The notes under the pieces are model-generated. The model was not told the origin of the DNA and ran no database searches. It saw only the letters and a program-made list of their open reading frames with translations. DNA of 64,000 bases from Companilactobacillus metriopterae (GTDB lineage Bacteria; Bacillota; Bacilli; Lactobacillales; Lactobacillaceae): assembly GCF_004117915.1 (NCBI RefSeq), contig NZ_RSTD01000002.1, positions 124,001-188,000 on the forward strand. The letters are read 5' to 3'. Shown piece by piece: positions 10,443-21,243 of the stretch. Position 1 is the first letter of the stretch; each line of letters opens with the position of its first letter. Position numbers and translations under genes: made by a program.

Positions 10443-13400
10443 TTTTAGGCTTATCCTCTTTTAATTTATCGAAAACTTCTGCCATTTTTTGAGTAAAATT
10501 AACCAATTGTTCAACCCAATTGTCGACTGAAGATGTATCTAACATAATTTTAAATTCATCATTGCTATTATTGACAGTTGCTTTCATCTCAGTATTACCC
10601 AACAATCTAAATACCAAATCACCTGTTAGATAATTGTTGGCATTCTTAGCAAACTTAATAGTAACGATATTATCCTTCATCATTGAATTTTGAACCAATG
10701 ATTCATCTAAATAAGCCTTTATTAGACTGACTTGAAGTAAATTATCAACTTCTTTAGGGTATTCGCCAAAACGATCAATTAATTCAGAACGTACTTCTTG
10801 GTAATTTTCTTCTGAATCTATCTGACGTATACGTTTATATAGTTCAACTTTTTGATTTTGGTCTTCAATATAATCACTTGGAATATAAGCTTCTAGTTGA
10901 AGATTAACTTCTGAATTTGTTTTTTCAGTCTTAGTTTGACCACGCTTCTTGGCAACTGCCTCATTTAACATTTGAGTATACAAATCAAAACCAACTGAAT
11001 CAATAAATCCATGTTGTTGTTTACCTAATAGATTACCAGCACCACGAATTGATAGATCTCGCATAGCAATCTTAAACCCTGATCCTAACTCTGTAAAATT
11101 CTTGATGGCTTCTAGTCTTTGTTCACCAACCTCAGTTAGAACTTTATTACGTTTATACATTAGATAGGCATACGCTACACGACTAGAACGACCTACACGG
11201 CCTCTTATTTGATACAACTGTGATAACCCATATTGATCAGCATTTTCTACAATTAGAGTATTGGCATTAGGCATATCAACACCTGTTTCAATAATTGTGG
11301 TAGTGACTAAGACATCATATTCTCCTGCCAAAAAATCAGCTATGACACCTTCCATTTGTGTCTCTGTCATTCTTCCATGAGCTATAGCTATCCTTGCTTC
11401 TGGAACAAATGTCTGAATCTCGCCAGCAACTCGATCCATGTCTTCCACACGATTATGTAGATAAAATACCTGTCCACCACGCTCCATTTCCCGACGAATA
11501 GAACTAGCTACAACTTCAAAATTTTGTTCCATTACAAAAGTTTGAACAGGATATCTATTACTTGGTGCTGTCTCAATAACTGATAAATCACGTACACCTA
11601 ACATAGACATGTTCAATGTTCGAGGAATTGGTGTGGCTGTCAAAGTTAGAACGTCAACATTTGCTTTTAATTGCTTGATTTTTTCCTTGTGCTTAACTCC
11701 AAAACGTTGCTCTTCATCAATAATTAATAAACCAATATCTTTGAATTCTATATCATCCGATAACAGACGATGTGTTCCAACTACGATATCTATTTCACCA
11801 TTTTTTAATTTTTCAGTGGTTTCTTTGACTTGTTTGCGGGATTGAAATCTTGATAGAACACCAATATTTATTGGGAATCCTGCAAATCTTTCACGCATAT
11901 TGTCGTAATGTTGCTGTACCAATAAGGTTGTTGGTGCTAAGAAAACTACCTGTTTACCATTTTCGGCGGCTTTAAAGGCTGCACGAAAAGCAACTTCGGT
12001 TTTACCAAATCCAACATCCCCTATTAATAAACGATCCATTGGATGTGGTTTTTCCATATCATGTTTAATTTCGTCAATTGATCTCAGTTGATCAGGCGTC
12101 TCTGGATAAGGAAAGGCGTCATCAAACTGATTTTGCAGTTCATCATCCTTTGGGAATGGATATCCAACTTCAGATTCACGTTGTGCATATAGTTCAATCA
12201 AATCATCAGCGATATCTTCAATATTTGATTGAACTTTACTTTTAGTCTTACTCCATTCCTTACCACCAAGTTTATTAACTTTAGGTGTTTTACCTTCTGC
12301 AGAAACATACTTTTGAACAAGATCTAATTGTGATACAGGAATGAATAATCTTCCGTCATCTTTATACTCGATAGTAATGTAATCTTGATGTTTACCATCT
12401 ACTTCCATGGTCTGCATTCCGGTAAATTTACCAATACCATGGTTAACGTGAACTACATAATCACCAGGTTTTAACTCATTGTAACTTTTTAGTCTTTCTG
12501 CGTTAGCTAAAGTCTGATGACGACGGCGTTTAACTTTTTTGTTGAATAGTTCTTTCTCAGTAATTACAGCCAATTTATTTTGAGGTAATTCAAAACCTTC
12601 ACCAAACGGATTTTCAATTACTTGTGTTCGACCATCAATAATTTTTTCTGAACTTGTAACAACAGCACTAATTTCAAAATCTTCCAAAGTTCTCATTATT
12701 GAATCAATACGTTTTTTGTCATTCAAAATAATCAATACCGTATATGCTTGCTTTTGCCAGCGATCTATTTCAGATTTTAGCAATGGCATTTGACCGAAAA
12801 ATTGCTGCATACTTCTAACCGAAACATTTTCCAATTGATCAAGTCGAATACGCCCCATTCCTTGTTGGAATGCGGATAGATAAATTTGGGCACTTTTATT
12901 ATTTGGATAAATATCCATAAATTTTTGACGAATATTTTGATTAGGTAAAATTTTACCGTATTCTAATTGGCTAGCTAAATAAGATTGATTATCAGAGTAG
13001 TTATTATTTGATTGCTCAACTAAACGATTGTATTCATCAAAAATAACAATGTCATCTTCAGACATGTAGTCTAACAAACTTGTTTTAGTTGTATCTAAAT
13101 AATCAACAATTCTACTCAAATTATCAGGTCTATTACCTTGAGATAATTCTGACAACAAAGCTCCAAAACTATTCTCTAGATTTTCTTTTACGATCTTATC
13201 GTCTATCTCTATTTGACTGTCATAGTCTTCTTGTAGCTTTGCTGCAGCTGCTGATAGTTGCTCCGATGTAAAAATCCGATCCACAGCTGGTAAAATTTCT
13301 ACGGATTTTAATCCATCAATACTACGCTGACTTTCTGTATCAAAGGTACGTATATTTTCCAGTTGATCTCCAAAAAAGTCCATTCTAATCGGATCATCCA

Positions 13401-13953
13401 TATTTAGTGGATAGATATCAATAATATCCCCTCTAATAGAAAAATCACCTGGTTTGGCTACGAGTTTTTCTTTTATATAACCCATCTGAACAAATATTTT
13501 ATTAAGTTCTTCTAAGTTATAATCTTCATCTAAAACTAAATTTATCCTAGATTTCTCATACAATTCTTTTGGTGAAAGAATATACTCCAATCCAGAAATA
13601 GACGTCACCAATATCCCAGCTTTTTCGCTAGTAATAAAATCTAGTGCGTCAATTCTTTGAGCTAATTCATCAGGTGAACTAGTTGCTAGTTCTGATGAAA
13701 CCGCCTCTTCAACTGGGAAAATATGTGTATCAATATCATCTACCAAATTTAATTCATCGAACAATTTATTAGCGTGAAAATTCGTATTTTCAACCAGTAG
13801 GATTTTTTTATTTGTTCTCTTAAATGAATCCAACACAAATAGGGAAATCGTTGATCCAACCAACCCTGTCAATAAGTTCTTAGTTCCAGGTTTGACTTGA
13901 TCAATAAATTTCCCAAGGTCTAATTTATTTGAGATGTAATCAGTTAATTCCAC
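10432..13953 (-). CDS. mfd: transcription-repair coupling factor
   Basis: DNA translocase that removes RNA polymerase stalled at lesions and recruits UvrAB. The 1173 residues show the UvrB-like N-terminus, the CarD-like RNA polymerase interaction domain (GDYVVHVNHGIGKF, near 490), the RecG-like motor with Walker A GDVGFGKT and DEEQ box, the helicase C half (GRVGRSSRVAYAYL), and the TRCF C-terminal domain. All parts are present without a break. pth lies 12 nt upstream, the standard pth-mfd order. Confidence 0.97.
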   Translation of the reverse strand: MELTDYISNKLDLGKFIDQVKPGTKNLLTGLVGSTISLFVLDSFKRTNKKILLVENTNFHANKLFDELNLVDDIDTHIFPVEEAVSSELATSSPDELAQRIDALDFITSEKAGILVTSISGLEYILSPKELYEKSRINLVLDEDYNLEELNKIFVQMGYIKEKLVAKPGDFSIRGDIIDIYPLNMDDPIRMDFFGDQLENIRTFDTESQRSIDGLKSVEILPAVDRIFTSEQLSAAAAKLQEDYDSQIEIDDKIVKENLENSFGALLSELSQGNRPDNLSRIVDYLDTTKTSLLDYMSEDDIVIFDEYNRLVEQSNNNYSDNQSYLASQLEYGKILPNQNIRQKFMDIYPNNKSAQIYLSAFQQGMGRIRLDQLENVSVRSMQQFFGQMPLLKSEIDRWQKQAYTVLIILNDKKRIDSIMRTLEDFEISAVVTSSEKIIDGRTQVIENPFGEGFELPQNKLAVITEKELFNKKVKRRRHQTLANAERLKSYNELKPGDYVVHVNHGIGKFTGMQTMEVDGKHQDYITIEYKDDGRLFIPVSQLDLVQKYVSAEGKTPKVNKLGGKEWSKTKSKVQSNIEDIADDLIELYAQRESEVGYPFPKDDELQNQFDDAFPYPETPDQLRSIDEIKHDMEKPHPMDRLLIGDVGFGKTEVAFRAAFKAAENGKQVVFLAPTTLLVQQHYDNMRERFAGFPINIGVLSRFQSRKQVKETTEKLKNGEIDIVVGTHRLLSDDIEFKDIGLLIIDEEQRFGVKHKEKIKQLKANVDVLTLTATPIPRTLNMSMLGVRDLSVIETAPSNRYPVQTFVMEQNFEVVASSIRREMERGGQVFYLHNRVEDMDRVAGEIQTFVPEARIAIAHGRMTETQMEGVIADFLAGEYDVLVTTTIIETGVDMPNANTLIVENADQYGLSQLYQIRGRVGRSSRVAYAYLMYKRNKVLTEVGEQRLEAIKNFTELGSGFKIAMRDLSIRGAGNLLGKQQHGFIDSVGFDLYTQMLNEAVAKKRGQTKTEKTNSEVNLQLEAYIPSDYIEDQNQKVELYKRIRQIDSEENYQEVRSELIDRFGEYPKEVDNLLQVSLIKAYLDESLVQNSMMKDNIVTIKFAKNANNYLTGDLVFRLLGNTEMKATVNNSNDEFKIMLDTSSVDNWVEQLVNFTQKMAEVFDKLKEDKPKNGK

Positions 13954-13965
13954 AATATACCTCTA

Positions 13966-14523
13966 TTAGTTATATTTGTTCATTAACTGGTCGACACTTT
14001 CTCCGTCTATCCAATCTTTAACTGCATTGACTGCATTGTCAATTCCTGACAGTGCCACAGGTTCTTCATCCTTAGAGAATGGTGTTAGAACCCAGTTAAC
14101 TACAGATTGGCGTTGTGGGTGTTGAATACCAACTTTTACTCTAGCAAAATCTTGAGTTCCTAGAGAAGAGATGATGCTTTTAATCCCATTGTGTCCACCA
14201 GCTGAACCTTTTTGTCTTATTCTTATTTTTCCGATAGGAATATCCATATCGTCTTGTATAACCATAATTTCTGAAGCTTCGACCTGAAAATACCCCATCA
14301 ACATACGGACAGCTCGACCTGATTCATTCATGAATGTAAGTGGTTTAACAAGAAAAACAGTTTCTCCATTTACTTTGAATTTAACAAATTCTGCTTGGAA
14401 GTCTGTTTTGGTTCTTGTTTCACCATAATCTTCAATTAATTGATCAATCGCCATAAACCCCATATTGTGTTTTGTACGATCATATTTTTTACCGGGATTT
14501 CCTAATCCAACAACAAATTTCAT
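13966..14523 (-). CDS. pth: peptidyl-tRNA hydrolase
   Basis: Releases peptides from prematurely dropped peptidyl-tRNA. Family hallmarks are GLGNPGKKY, the catalytic histidine in TKHNMGF (about residue 20), FMNESG and GSAGGHNGIKS. The 185 residues are normal. An ATG start follows GAGGTA. It is the first gene of the pth-mfd-murJ-S4-divIC run and is divergent from ldh. Confidence 0.96.
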   Translation of the reverse strand: MKFVVGLGNPGKKYDRTKHNMGFMAIDQLIEDYGETRTKTDFQAEFVKFKVNGETVFLVKPLTFMNESGRAVRMLMGYFQVEASEIMVIQDDMDIPIGKIRIRQKGSAGGHNGIKSIISSLGTQDFARVKVGIQHPQRQSVVNWVLTPFSKDEEPVALSGIDNAVNAVKDWIDGESVDQLMNKYN

Positions 14524-14609
14524 TGCTCTACCTCATTTCGAAGTTCCATTATAACACTACACGCTTACAATATCTTTATAAGAAAAGTGAATTATAAATG
14601 TAATTTTTA

Positions 14610-14647
14610 TGTAAATGCTGTTATTTTTAGAAAGTTATTTGTATAAT
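14610..14647 (+). promoter_or_regulatory. ldh promoter with a cre-like site
   Basis: A perfect -10 TATAAT lies at 14642-14647. Upstream, TGTAAATGCTGTTA (14610-14623) matches 12 of 14 positions of the CcpA consensus TGWAANCGNTNWCA and reaches the expected -35 position, where only TGTTAT is found. This suggests CcpA-assisted activation, but the site is imperfect. Confidence 0.5.
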
Positions 14648-14660
14648 TAAATTGAACTAA

Positions 14661-15674
<1,014 letters not shown>

Positions 15675-15685
15675 TTCATCATTTT

Positions 15686-15726
15686 AAAAAGTCTATTCTC
15701 CAACAGGAGATGGGCTTTTTATTTTG
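15686..15726 (+). terminator. ldh terminator
   Basis: AAAGTCTATTCTCC, loop AACA, GGAGATGGGCTTTTT: an imperfect hairpin with a T-run, 12 nt after the ldh stop. Confidence 0.75.
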
Positions 15727-15858
15727 CCCAAAATTAACATTCAAATCCCCTTACGATAGTATTTAGATGCCTTAAAATTATCATTAAATTAAGAATCTTT
15801 TAATTTTTAAGATTTTAATGTATTATTGTAATTAATAATAATTGACCGGAGGAATATC

Positions 15859-16521
15859 ATGCTAGTTAAATCTTTAGTTCAAACAAAGGATCATCTAACT
15901 ACAGTACAAGAAACTGTTACCTTAGAAGAAGCATTAAAAATACTTGAAGACTCAGGTTTCCGTTGTGTGCCTATTGTTGATGAAACAGGTAAAATATTTA
16001 GGGGAAATATTTACAAAATGCACATTTATCGTCACAAATCTCGTGGTGGCGATATGACTCAACCCGTAACTTCCCTACTAAAAAATGCCACAAAAACTAT
16101 CAGTGTGGACTCACCTTTCTTTAAAGTATTTTTCAACATCAAAGATTTACCTTATATTGCAGTTCTAGATGAAAATAATAATTTCTACGGTATTTTAACT
16201 CACTCACGTTTATTGAGTATGTTGTCTGATGCATGGAAAATGGATATCAGTAGCTACGTTCTAACAGTTAGTTCTCCAGGAGAACACGGTGATCTGGAAA
16301 AAATGTCAAAGATTATTTCTAAGCATTCTTCTATTACGGCATGTATTACTTTAGATAGTAAAAATAATGAGGTAGTTCGTAGAACTCTATTCTCTCTTCC
16401 TTCAGATACTGATATAGAAACATTGAAAGTAGTAATTAACAAACTAGAGAAAAAAGGTTTTGTTGTGTCAGAAATTGATGATATTCATTCTGGAAAAATT
16501 TTAAATAAAGCCAAATTATAA
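15859..16521 (+). CDS. CBS-domain protein, CbpA-like (candidate c-di-AMP receptor)
   Basis: Cytoplasmic regulator-like protein of 220 residues. Residues 1 to about 125 hold a tandem CBS pair (LVQTKDHLTTVQETVTLEEAL and ITHSRLLSML-type ends), and the rest resembles an ACT-type fold. The family includes CbpA/CbpB proteins of Firmicutes that bind cyclic di-AMP; binding here is inferred. GGAGG precedes the ATG. It stands alone between ldh and the convergent alr, so context does not fix the role. Confidence 0.7.
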   Translation: MLVKSLVQTKDHLTTVQETVTLEEALKILEDSGFRCVPIVDETGKIFRGNIYKMHIYRHKSRGGDMTQPVTSLLKNATKTISVDSPFFKVFFNIKDLPYIAVLDENNNFYGILTHSRLLSMLSDAWKMDISSYVLTVSSPGEHGDLEKMSKIISKHSSITACITLDSKNNEVVRRTLFSLPSDTDIETLKVVINKLEKKGFVVSEIDDIHSGKILNKAKL

Positions 16522-16566
16522 AAAAAAGATCTAATTAGAAAAAATTCTAATTAGGTCTTTTTTTAT
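16520..16566. terminator. bidirectional terminator between the CBS gene and alr
   Basis: AGATCTAATTAGAA and TTCTAATTAGGTCT pair, with seven A before and seven T after, so it works on both strands for the two convergent genes. Confidence 0.85.
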
Positions 16567-17663
16567 TTATAGATTCTAGGTAAATGTTCAGCCAAACTAC
16601 ATAAAATTTCATAGTTTATTGTTCCAGAATATGCGGCTGCATCTGTTGCAGTGATAGTTTCATTTCCATCAGTACCTATTAAGGTAACCTTGCTGCCAAC
16701 TGGCACTTCATGTGGTAGTTTAATCATAAATTGATTCATGCAGATACGACCAACGATTGGACATCTTTGACCATCAACTAACACATCAAATCCAGACATT
16801 CTACGCAACCATCCATCAGAGTACCCCATAGAAACTGTACCAATCCATTCTTCCTCGGAAGTAGTATATGTTGCTCCATAACCGATTTTTTCGCCTGCTG
16901 GAACACTCTTAACAAATGCCAATGAAGAATATAACGATAGAGCTGGTTTTTGCTTATACGGCAATTCTGTGATATCTGTTCCTGATGGATTTAGTCCATA
17001 CAATCCAATACCAAAACGAACCATATTTATTCCAATATCTTTGTGCCACAAAGCTGTTGCTGAGTTAGCACAATGAATATATTTAAAGTCTATTGGTAAA
17101 TTGCTAATCATTTCATTGAATCTTTTGCGTTGAATTTGAAAATAGCTGTCATCTGGACTATCTGCCGTTGAAAAGTGTGTGTAAATACCTTCTGCTGTGA
17201 ACTTGTTAGTGTTATTTTCAATGAATTCACATGCCTTCAGCAAATCAGATTTCTTTCGAAATCCTATACGGCCCATGCCACTATCAATGCTTAAATGTAT
17301 TTTTAAATTATTTACCTCAGCCTTTTCTAGCCATGGTAAATCACCAACTGTTAATGAGATATCGTTATCTGCTGCAAATTGTGCATATTGATATGGTGTA
17401 ATACCCAATACTAAAACTGGTGCACTTATCCCAGCCTCTCTTAATTTCGCAGCTTCATTCAGTGTTGCAACGCAGAGTCCATTAACACCATGTTCAAGTA
17501 CTAACTTAGCGACTTCCACCATACCATGTCCATAAGCATTAGCCTTAACAACAGCAAAAACTGTTGCATCTTCAGGTAATATCTTCATTTGGTTTTGTAA
17601 ATTATCTATCAAGTTATCTTTATTAACTTCAATATAAGACGGCATGTAATCTAATTTATTCAT
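16563..17663 (-). CDS. alr: alanine racemase
   Basis: PLP enzyme making D-alanine for peptidoglycan and teichoic acids. The PLP-lysine motif AVVKANAYGHG lies near residue 39, and the second catalytic tyrosine is in GYGATYTT. The 366 residues are normal. The start overlaps the acpS stop by 8 bp, the conserved acpS-alr pair of Firmicutes. Confidence 0.96.
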   Translation of the reverse strand: MNKLDYMPSYIEVNKDNLIDNLQNQMKILPEDATVFAVVKANAYGHGMVEVAKLVLEHGVNGLCVATLNEAAKLREAGISAPVLVLGITPYQYAQFAADNDISLTVGDLPWLEKAEVNNLKIHLSIDSGMGRIGFRKKSDLLKACEFIENNTNKFTAEGIYTHFSTADSPDDSYFQIQRKRFNEMISNLPIDFKYIHCANSATALWHKDIGINMVRFGIGLYGLNPSGTDITELPYKQKPALSLYSSLAFVKSVPAGEKIGYGATYTTSEEEWIGTVSMGYSDGWLRRMSGFDVLVDGQRCPIVGRICMNQFMIKLPHEVPVGSKVTLIGTDGNETITATDAAAYSGTINYEILCSLAEHLPRIYK

Positions 17664-18024
17664 TGTTGTTAGACTCCTCTAGAATAACTTCAGTGATTAC
17701 TAATTCATCAGTATCAGAAATTGAAACATGGATTGGTCCATCATATATATCAGTTTTTATATATGGTTGACCTGATTCATAATTTAATATGCTTAAATCA
17801 TGGAATCCTACTTTACCCAAACCGGTTCCCATTGCTTTAGAAAATGATTCCTTAACTGAAAAACGTCCCGTTAAAAAAGTCATCTTTGCTTTTAAAGTAT
17901 TACGTTGATAGAAAAGTTCTTTTTCTTCTTCAGTTAATACCTTTTCTATGAAATTAGGATGTTTTGTATAAATATCCGTCACACGACCTATTTCAGCAAT
18001 ATCAATTCCTAATCCTTTAATCAT
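17656..18024 (-). CDS. acpS: holo-[acyl-carrier-protein] synthase
   Basis: Transfers 4'-phosphopantetheine from CoA to acyl carrier protein. Motifs GLGIDIAEIGR and FSVKESFSKAMGTGLG supply the metal- and CoA-binding Asp and Glu. The start chosen is ATG at 18024 (MIKGLG), behind GGAG; the longer open frame to 18060 runs into the cshA terminator. Length of 122 residues is normal. Coupled to alr by overlap. Confidence 0.94.
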   Translation of the reverse strand: MIKGLGIDIAEIGRVTDIYTKHPNFIEKVLTEEEKELFYQRNTLKAKMTFLTGRFSVKESFSKAMGTGLGKVGFHDLSILNYESGQPYIKTDIYDGPIHVSISDTDELVITEVILEESNNNE

Positions 18025-18048
18025 ATTAATTATCTCCATTTTTTCTAT

Positions 18049-18090
18049 AAAAAAAGGCACAGTAATTAGATTAATTACCCTACCTTTTAA
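18049..18090 (-). terminator. cshA terminator
   Basis: AAAAGGTAGGGTAATTA and TAATTACTGTGCCTTTTTTT form an imperfect hairpin with a T-run on the minus strand, downstream of the helicase gene. Confidence 0.75.
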
Positions 18091-18127
18091 ATAATATTAT
18101 AACATTTTAGTTGTTTTTATAGCTTAA

Positions 18128-19717
18128 TTAGATACTTGTTCTAATCTTGAATGACTTCTTAGAAGAAGACTTTCTATTAGATGAGTTAGCCTTATTTCCT
18201 GGATTAGTTCTACTCTTTGAGTGAGTATCTTTTCTACTAGTACCATTACGGCTGCCTGAGCTATCACGATCTCTATCGCGGTAACTACGTCTTTGGCCTC
18301 CACGACTACTGCCACCATGTCCATTACGAGAACGGTTGCCTGAATGACCACCACCGCCTCTTCTGTTACCGCCTCTAGATGAACCACCATCACGAGAAGG
18401 AAGTGGTCTTTCTGGTGTGATATTAACAGGAACACTGTGTTCATCCTTAACAGCTGAGTTCAAATAAATTTGAACCAATTGTTCTGGTGTGTATTTCTTT
18501 AATAATTCTTCAGCTGGTTCTTTGAAACGATCCAAACCTTTGCCGTGTGCAAGAGTACTCTGTATTTCCTCTTCAACAGCTTCCATTTGACCTTTTACCA
18601 ATTGATCATCAGTAGGAGGTGCAAGTGGTGTCATGCGTTTTTTAGTTAACTTTTCAATTGCTCTCAAGTAACTAGTTTCGTTTGGTGCAACAAATGTAAC
18701 TGAAACACCTGACTTACCAGCACGTCCAGTACGTCCAATTCTGTGGACATAACTATCTTGATCTTGAGGAATATCATAGTTATAAACATGAGTAACACCT
18801 GAAACATCGATACCACGAGCAGCAACATCAGTAGCTACTAGATATTCAAGCTTTCCAGATTTGAATTTCTTCAATACACTAGAACGCTTATCTTGGGACA
18901 TATCTCCGTGGATACCTTCAGCTTTGAAACCACGAGCTTGTAATCCGCGAATTAATTCGTCAACACGTCTCTTTGTACGTCCAAAAATAATACCAAGATC
19001 TGGTTGTTGAACTTGCATAATACGTGTCATCATATTGAATTTTGTAAATTCTTTTGAATTAACATAATATTGTTCAATGTTGTCAGCTGTTAGTTCTTTT
19101 GATTTGATTTGAACAACTTTTGGATCTGTCATGAATTTCTTAGTGATATTCATGATTGGTTTTGGCATTGTTGCTGAAAATAGTAGTGTTTGGTGTTCAT
19201 TAGGAACATTTGAAAGAATACTTTCGATATCTTCAATGAATCCCATGTCTAACATTTCATCAGCTTCATCTAAAACAATTGTTTTTACATTTCCCAATTT
19301 GACTGTTTTACGATTTATATGGTCAAGTAAACGACCAGGTGTTCCTACAACAATTTGTGGGTGGTTTTTTAAACCATTAATTTGTCTTCTAATATCAGCT
19401 CCACCGAAAACGGCTTGAACTTTGGCGTGCTTGTCACGACCTAATTTTGCAAGTTCTTCTTGAGTTTGAATTGCCAACTCTCTAGTTGGTGAAATGATCA
19501 AAGCTTGAACTGCTGGGTCTTTAGTATCAATACTATTTAAAATTGGTAAACCAAACGCAGCAGTTTTACCTGTACCTGTTTGCGCTTGTCCAATTACGTC
19601 TTCACCTGTTAATACAAGTGGAATTGTTTCTGCTTGGATTGGTGTAGCTTCTACATATCCAACTTTTTCTACCGCACTAATTAAAGTGGGGTCTAAACCT
19701 AATTCATTAAATTTCAC
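18128..19717 (-). CDS. cshA: DEAD-box ATP-dependent RNA helicase CshA
   Basis: Unwinds RNA in ribosome assembly, mRNA turnover and cold adaptation. Residues 1-360 hold the two RecA domains: Q motif, Walker A AQTGTGKT (45-52), DEAD (150-153), SAT, and HRIGRTGRAGK. After about residue 420 comes a low-complexity tail rich in Arg, Gly, Ser and Asn, a typical CshA RNA-binding extension; the repetitive DNA there opens spurious overlapping frames. The start is GTG, 6 nt after GGAGG. Length is 529 residues. Confidence 0.94.
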   Translation of the reverse strand: MKFNELGLDPTLISAVEKVGYVEATPIQAETIPLVLTGEDVIGQAQTGTGKTAAFGLPILNSIDTKDPAVQALIISPTRELAIQTQEELAKLGRDKHAKVQAVFGGADIRRQINGLKNHPQIVVGTPGRLLDHINRKTVKLGNVKTIVLDEADEMLDMGFIEDIESILSNVPNEHQTLLFSATMPKPIMNITKKFMTDPKVVQIKSKELTADNIEQYYVNSKEFTKFNMMTRIMQVQQPDLGIIFGRTKRRVDELIRGLQARGFKAEGIHGDMSQDKRSSVLKKFKSGKLEYLVATDVAARGIDVSGVTHVYNYDIPQDQDSYVHRIGRTGRAGKSGVSVTFVAPNETSYLRAIEKLTKKRMTPLAPPTDDQLVKGQMEAVEEEIQSTLAHGKGLDRFKEPAEELLKKYTPEQLVQIYLNSAVKDEHSVPVNITPERPLPSRDGGSSRGGNRRGGGGHSGNRSRNGHGGSSRGGQRRSYRDRDRDSSGSRNGTSRKDTHSKSRTNPGNKANSSNRKSSSKKSFKIRTSI

Positions 19718-19788
19718 AAATTTCCTCCGAGTCTACGCCTTTTTTGGCATAAAAAACTAATTTACCATTTATTAGTAATAATCTCAAC

Positions 19789-21153
19789 TTAAACCAAGTC
19801 TTTTAAAACATTTTCCAAATGAATTCCGTGACTAGCTTTTAATAAGATTGTGTCTGTTGGTTCTAATTCTTGCTTCAAATCACTGACAAGATTATCTAGT
19901 TGATCTTTATCATATAATTTCAAATCTTCAGATGAATACTTATCAGTTAACTTGTTATTCAATTGCTGCATGTCAGTTCCCACTAGATAGACTTTGTCAA
20001 AGTCATCAGGATCAATATGGTCTGCCAATGATGCATGTAACTCAGCAGATAAATCGCCAAGTTCAAGCATATCTCCTAATACAATAATCTTTCTTCCTGC
20101 TGTTTTAATGGTCTTTAGATTGTCTAAAACTTCAATTACAGCAGTAGGATTGGAATTGTATACATCACTTAAAATGTCAGCTCCGTTACTTGCTTTTAAC
20201 CATTCTGTACGATTTTCAGTAACGTTTAATTCTTTCAAAGATTTAGCCATTTGATCAGGTCTAGTATGGAAAATTTTACCAATCATCAAAGCTGCTAAAG
20301 CATTTCTAACATTATATTCGCCCATCATCGGAATAGTAAATTTCTCATCTGTCCAAAGGTTTGTTTTAAATTCAGTATAGTCCTTACCTGAAACAACTTC
20401 TGTTGCATAAATACTATTCTCTGTACCCATACCAAAAGTAAGTTGTTCTTGCTCAATATTTTCAGCCTTTTGAACTAACAATGGTTCATCTCCATCATAA
20501 ATGAAACGACCATCTTCTCTAAGGTGACTAGTAATTTCCATCTTAGCATCAGCGATCTTATCTCTGGTCTGGAAAAACTCTATATGTGCTTCACCAATCA
20601 TGGTAATAACTGAAAAGTCAGGATTTGCAATTGTACTCAAATCCTCTATTTGACCTGGTCGATCCATTCCCATTTCAAGAACTAAAACTTCTGTATTAAC
20701 TGGCATATTCAAAATGGTAAAAGGAACACCAATTTCATTGTTAAAATTCTTGGGAGTTTTTGCAACATTATTATTTATTGAAAGCACATTGGCAATCATA
20801 TCTTTGGTTGTTGTCTTACCATTACTACCTGTAACTGCAACAACTTTAGGATTTACCTTAGAAAGATAATACTTTGCGATAGCTTCAAAAGCATCACTAG
20901 TATTCTTAACCTCCAAAAGTGGGATAGAGACATCTGGAATTTCATGATCTCTTTGCCAAATAGAAGCAACAGCACCATTGTTAATAGCACTATCTATAAA
21001 ATCATGTCCATCACGTTGATCAATTAGTGGAATGAACAAATCCCCATCTTTTGCCTCACGACTATCAAAACATACACCTGTAATAGATATATCTTTGATA
21101 TTTTCTGCTTCAATATTGAGTGCAGAATACACTTCTTTAAGTCTCATTTTCAT
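19789..21153 (-). CDS. murF: UDP-N-acetylmuramoyl-tripeptide--D-alanyl-D-alanine ligase
   Basis: Adds D-Ala-D-Ala to the UDP-MurNAc tripeptide in the cytoplasm. The Mur ligase ATP motif GSNGKTTTKDM is clear, as are NFNNEIGVP and the C-terminal domain with SNPTAV. The start chosen is ATG at 21153 (MKMRLKE) behind GGGGAAA; an in-frame ATG at 21174 has no convincing site. Length is about 454 residues. cshA follows 71 nt downstream. Confidence 0.95.
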   Translation of the reverse strand: MKMRLKEVYSALNIEAENIKDISITGVCFDSREAKDGDLFIPLIDQRDGHDFIDSAINNGAVASIWQRDHEIPDVSIPLLEVKNTSDAFEAIAKYYLSKVNPKVVAVTGSNGKTTTKDMIANVLSINNNVAKTPKNFNNEIGVPFTILNMPVNTEVLVLEMGMDRPGQIEDLSTIANPDFSVITMIGEAHIEFFQTRDKIADAKMEITSHLREDGRFIYDGDEPLLVQKAENIEQEQLTFGMGTENSIYATEVVSGKDYTEFKTNLWTDEKFTIPMMGEYNVRNALAALMIGKIFHTRPDQMAKSLKELNVTENRTEWLKASNGADILSDVYNSNPTAVIEVLDNLKTIKTAGRKIIVLGDMLELGDLSAELHASLADHIDPDDFDKVYLVGTDMQQLNNKLTDKYSSEDLKLYDKDQLDNLVSDLKQELEPTDTILLKASHGIHLENVLKDLV

Positions 21154-21243
21154 AATAAAATTTCCCCAAATCAAAAATTATTAATATCGATAAATCTTAA
21201 GAGTATACTAGTTAGAGTTAGAAAGGATTTGAACTATATCATC

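Noticed and set aside
18124-18444. A second open frame across the end of the RNA helicase gene.
   Set aside because: It is an out-of-frame shadow of the repetitive Arg/Gly/Ser-coding tail of cshA and has no ribosome binding site.
19735-19765. A short repeat (TATGCC / GGCGTA) before cshA as a murF terminator.
   Set aside because: Short stem and no T-run on the relevant strand; too weak to call.
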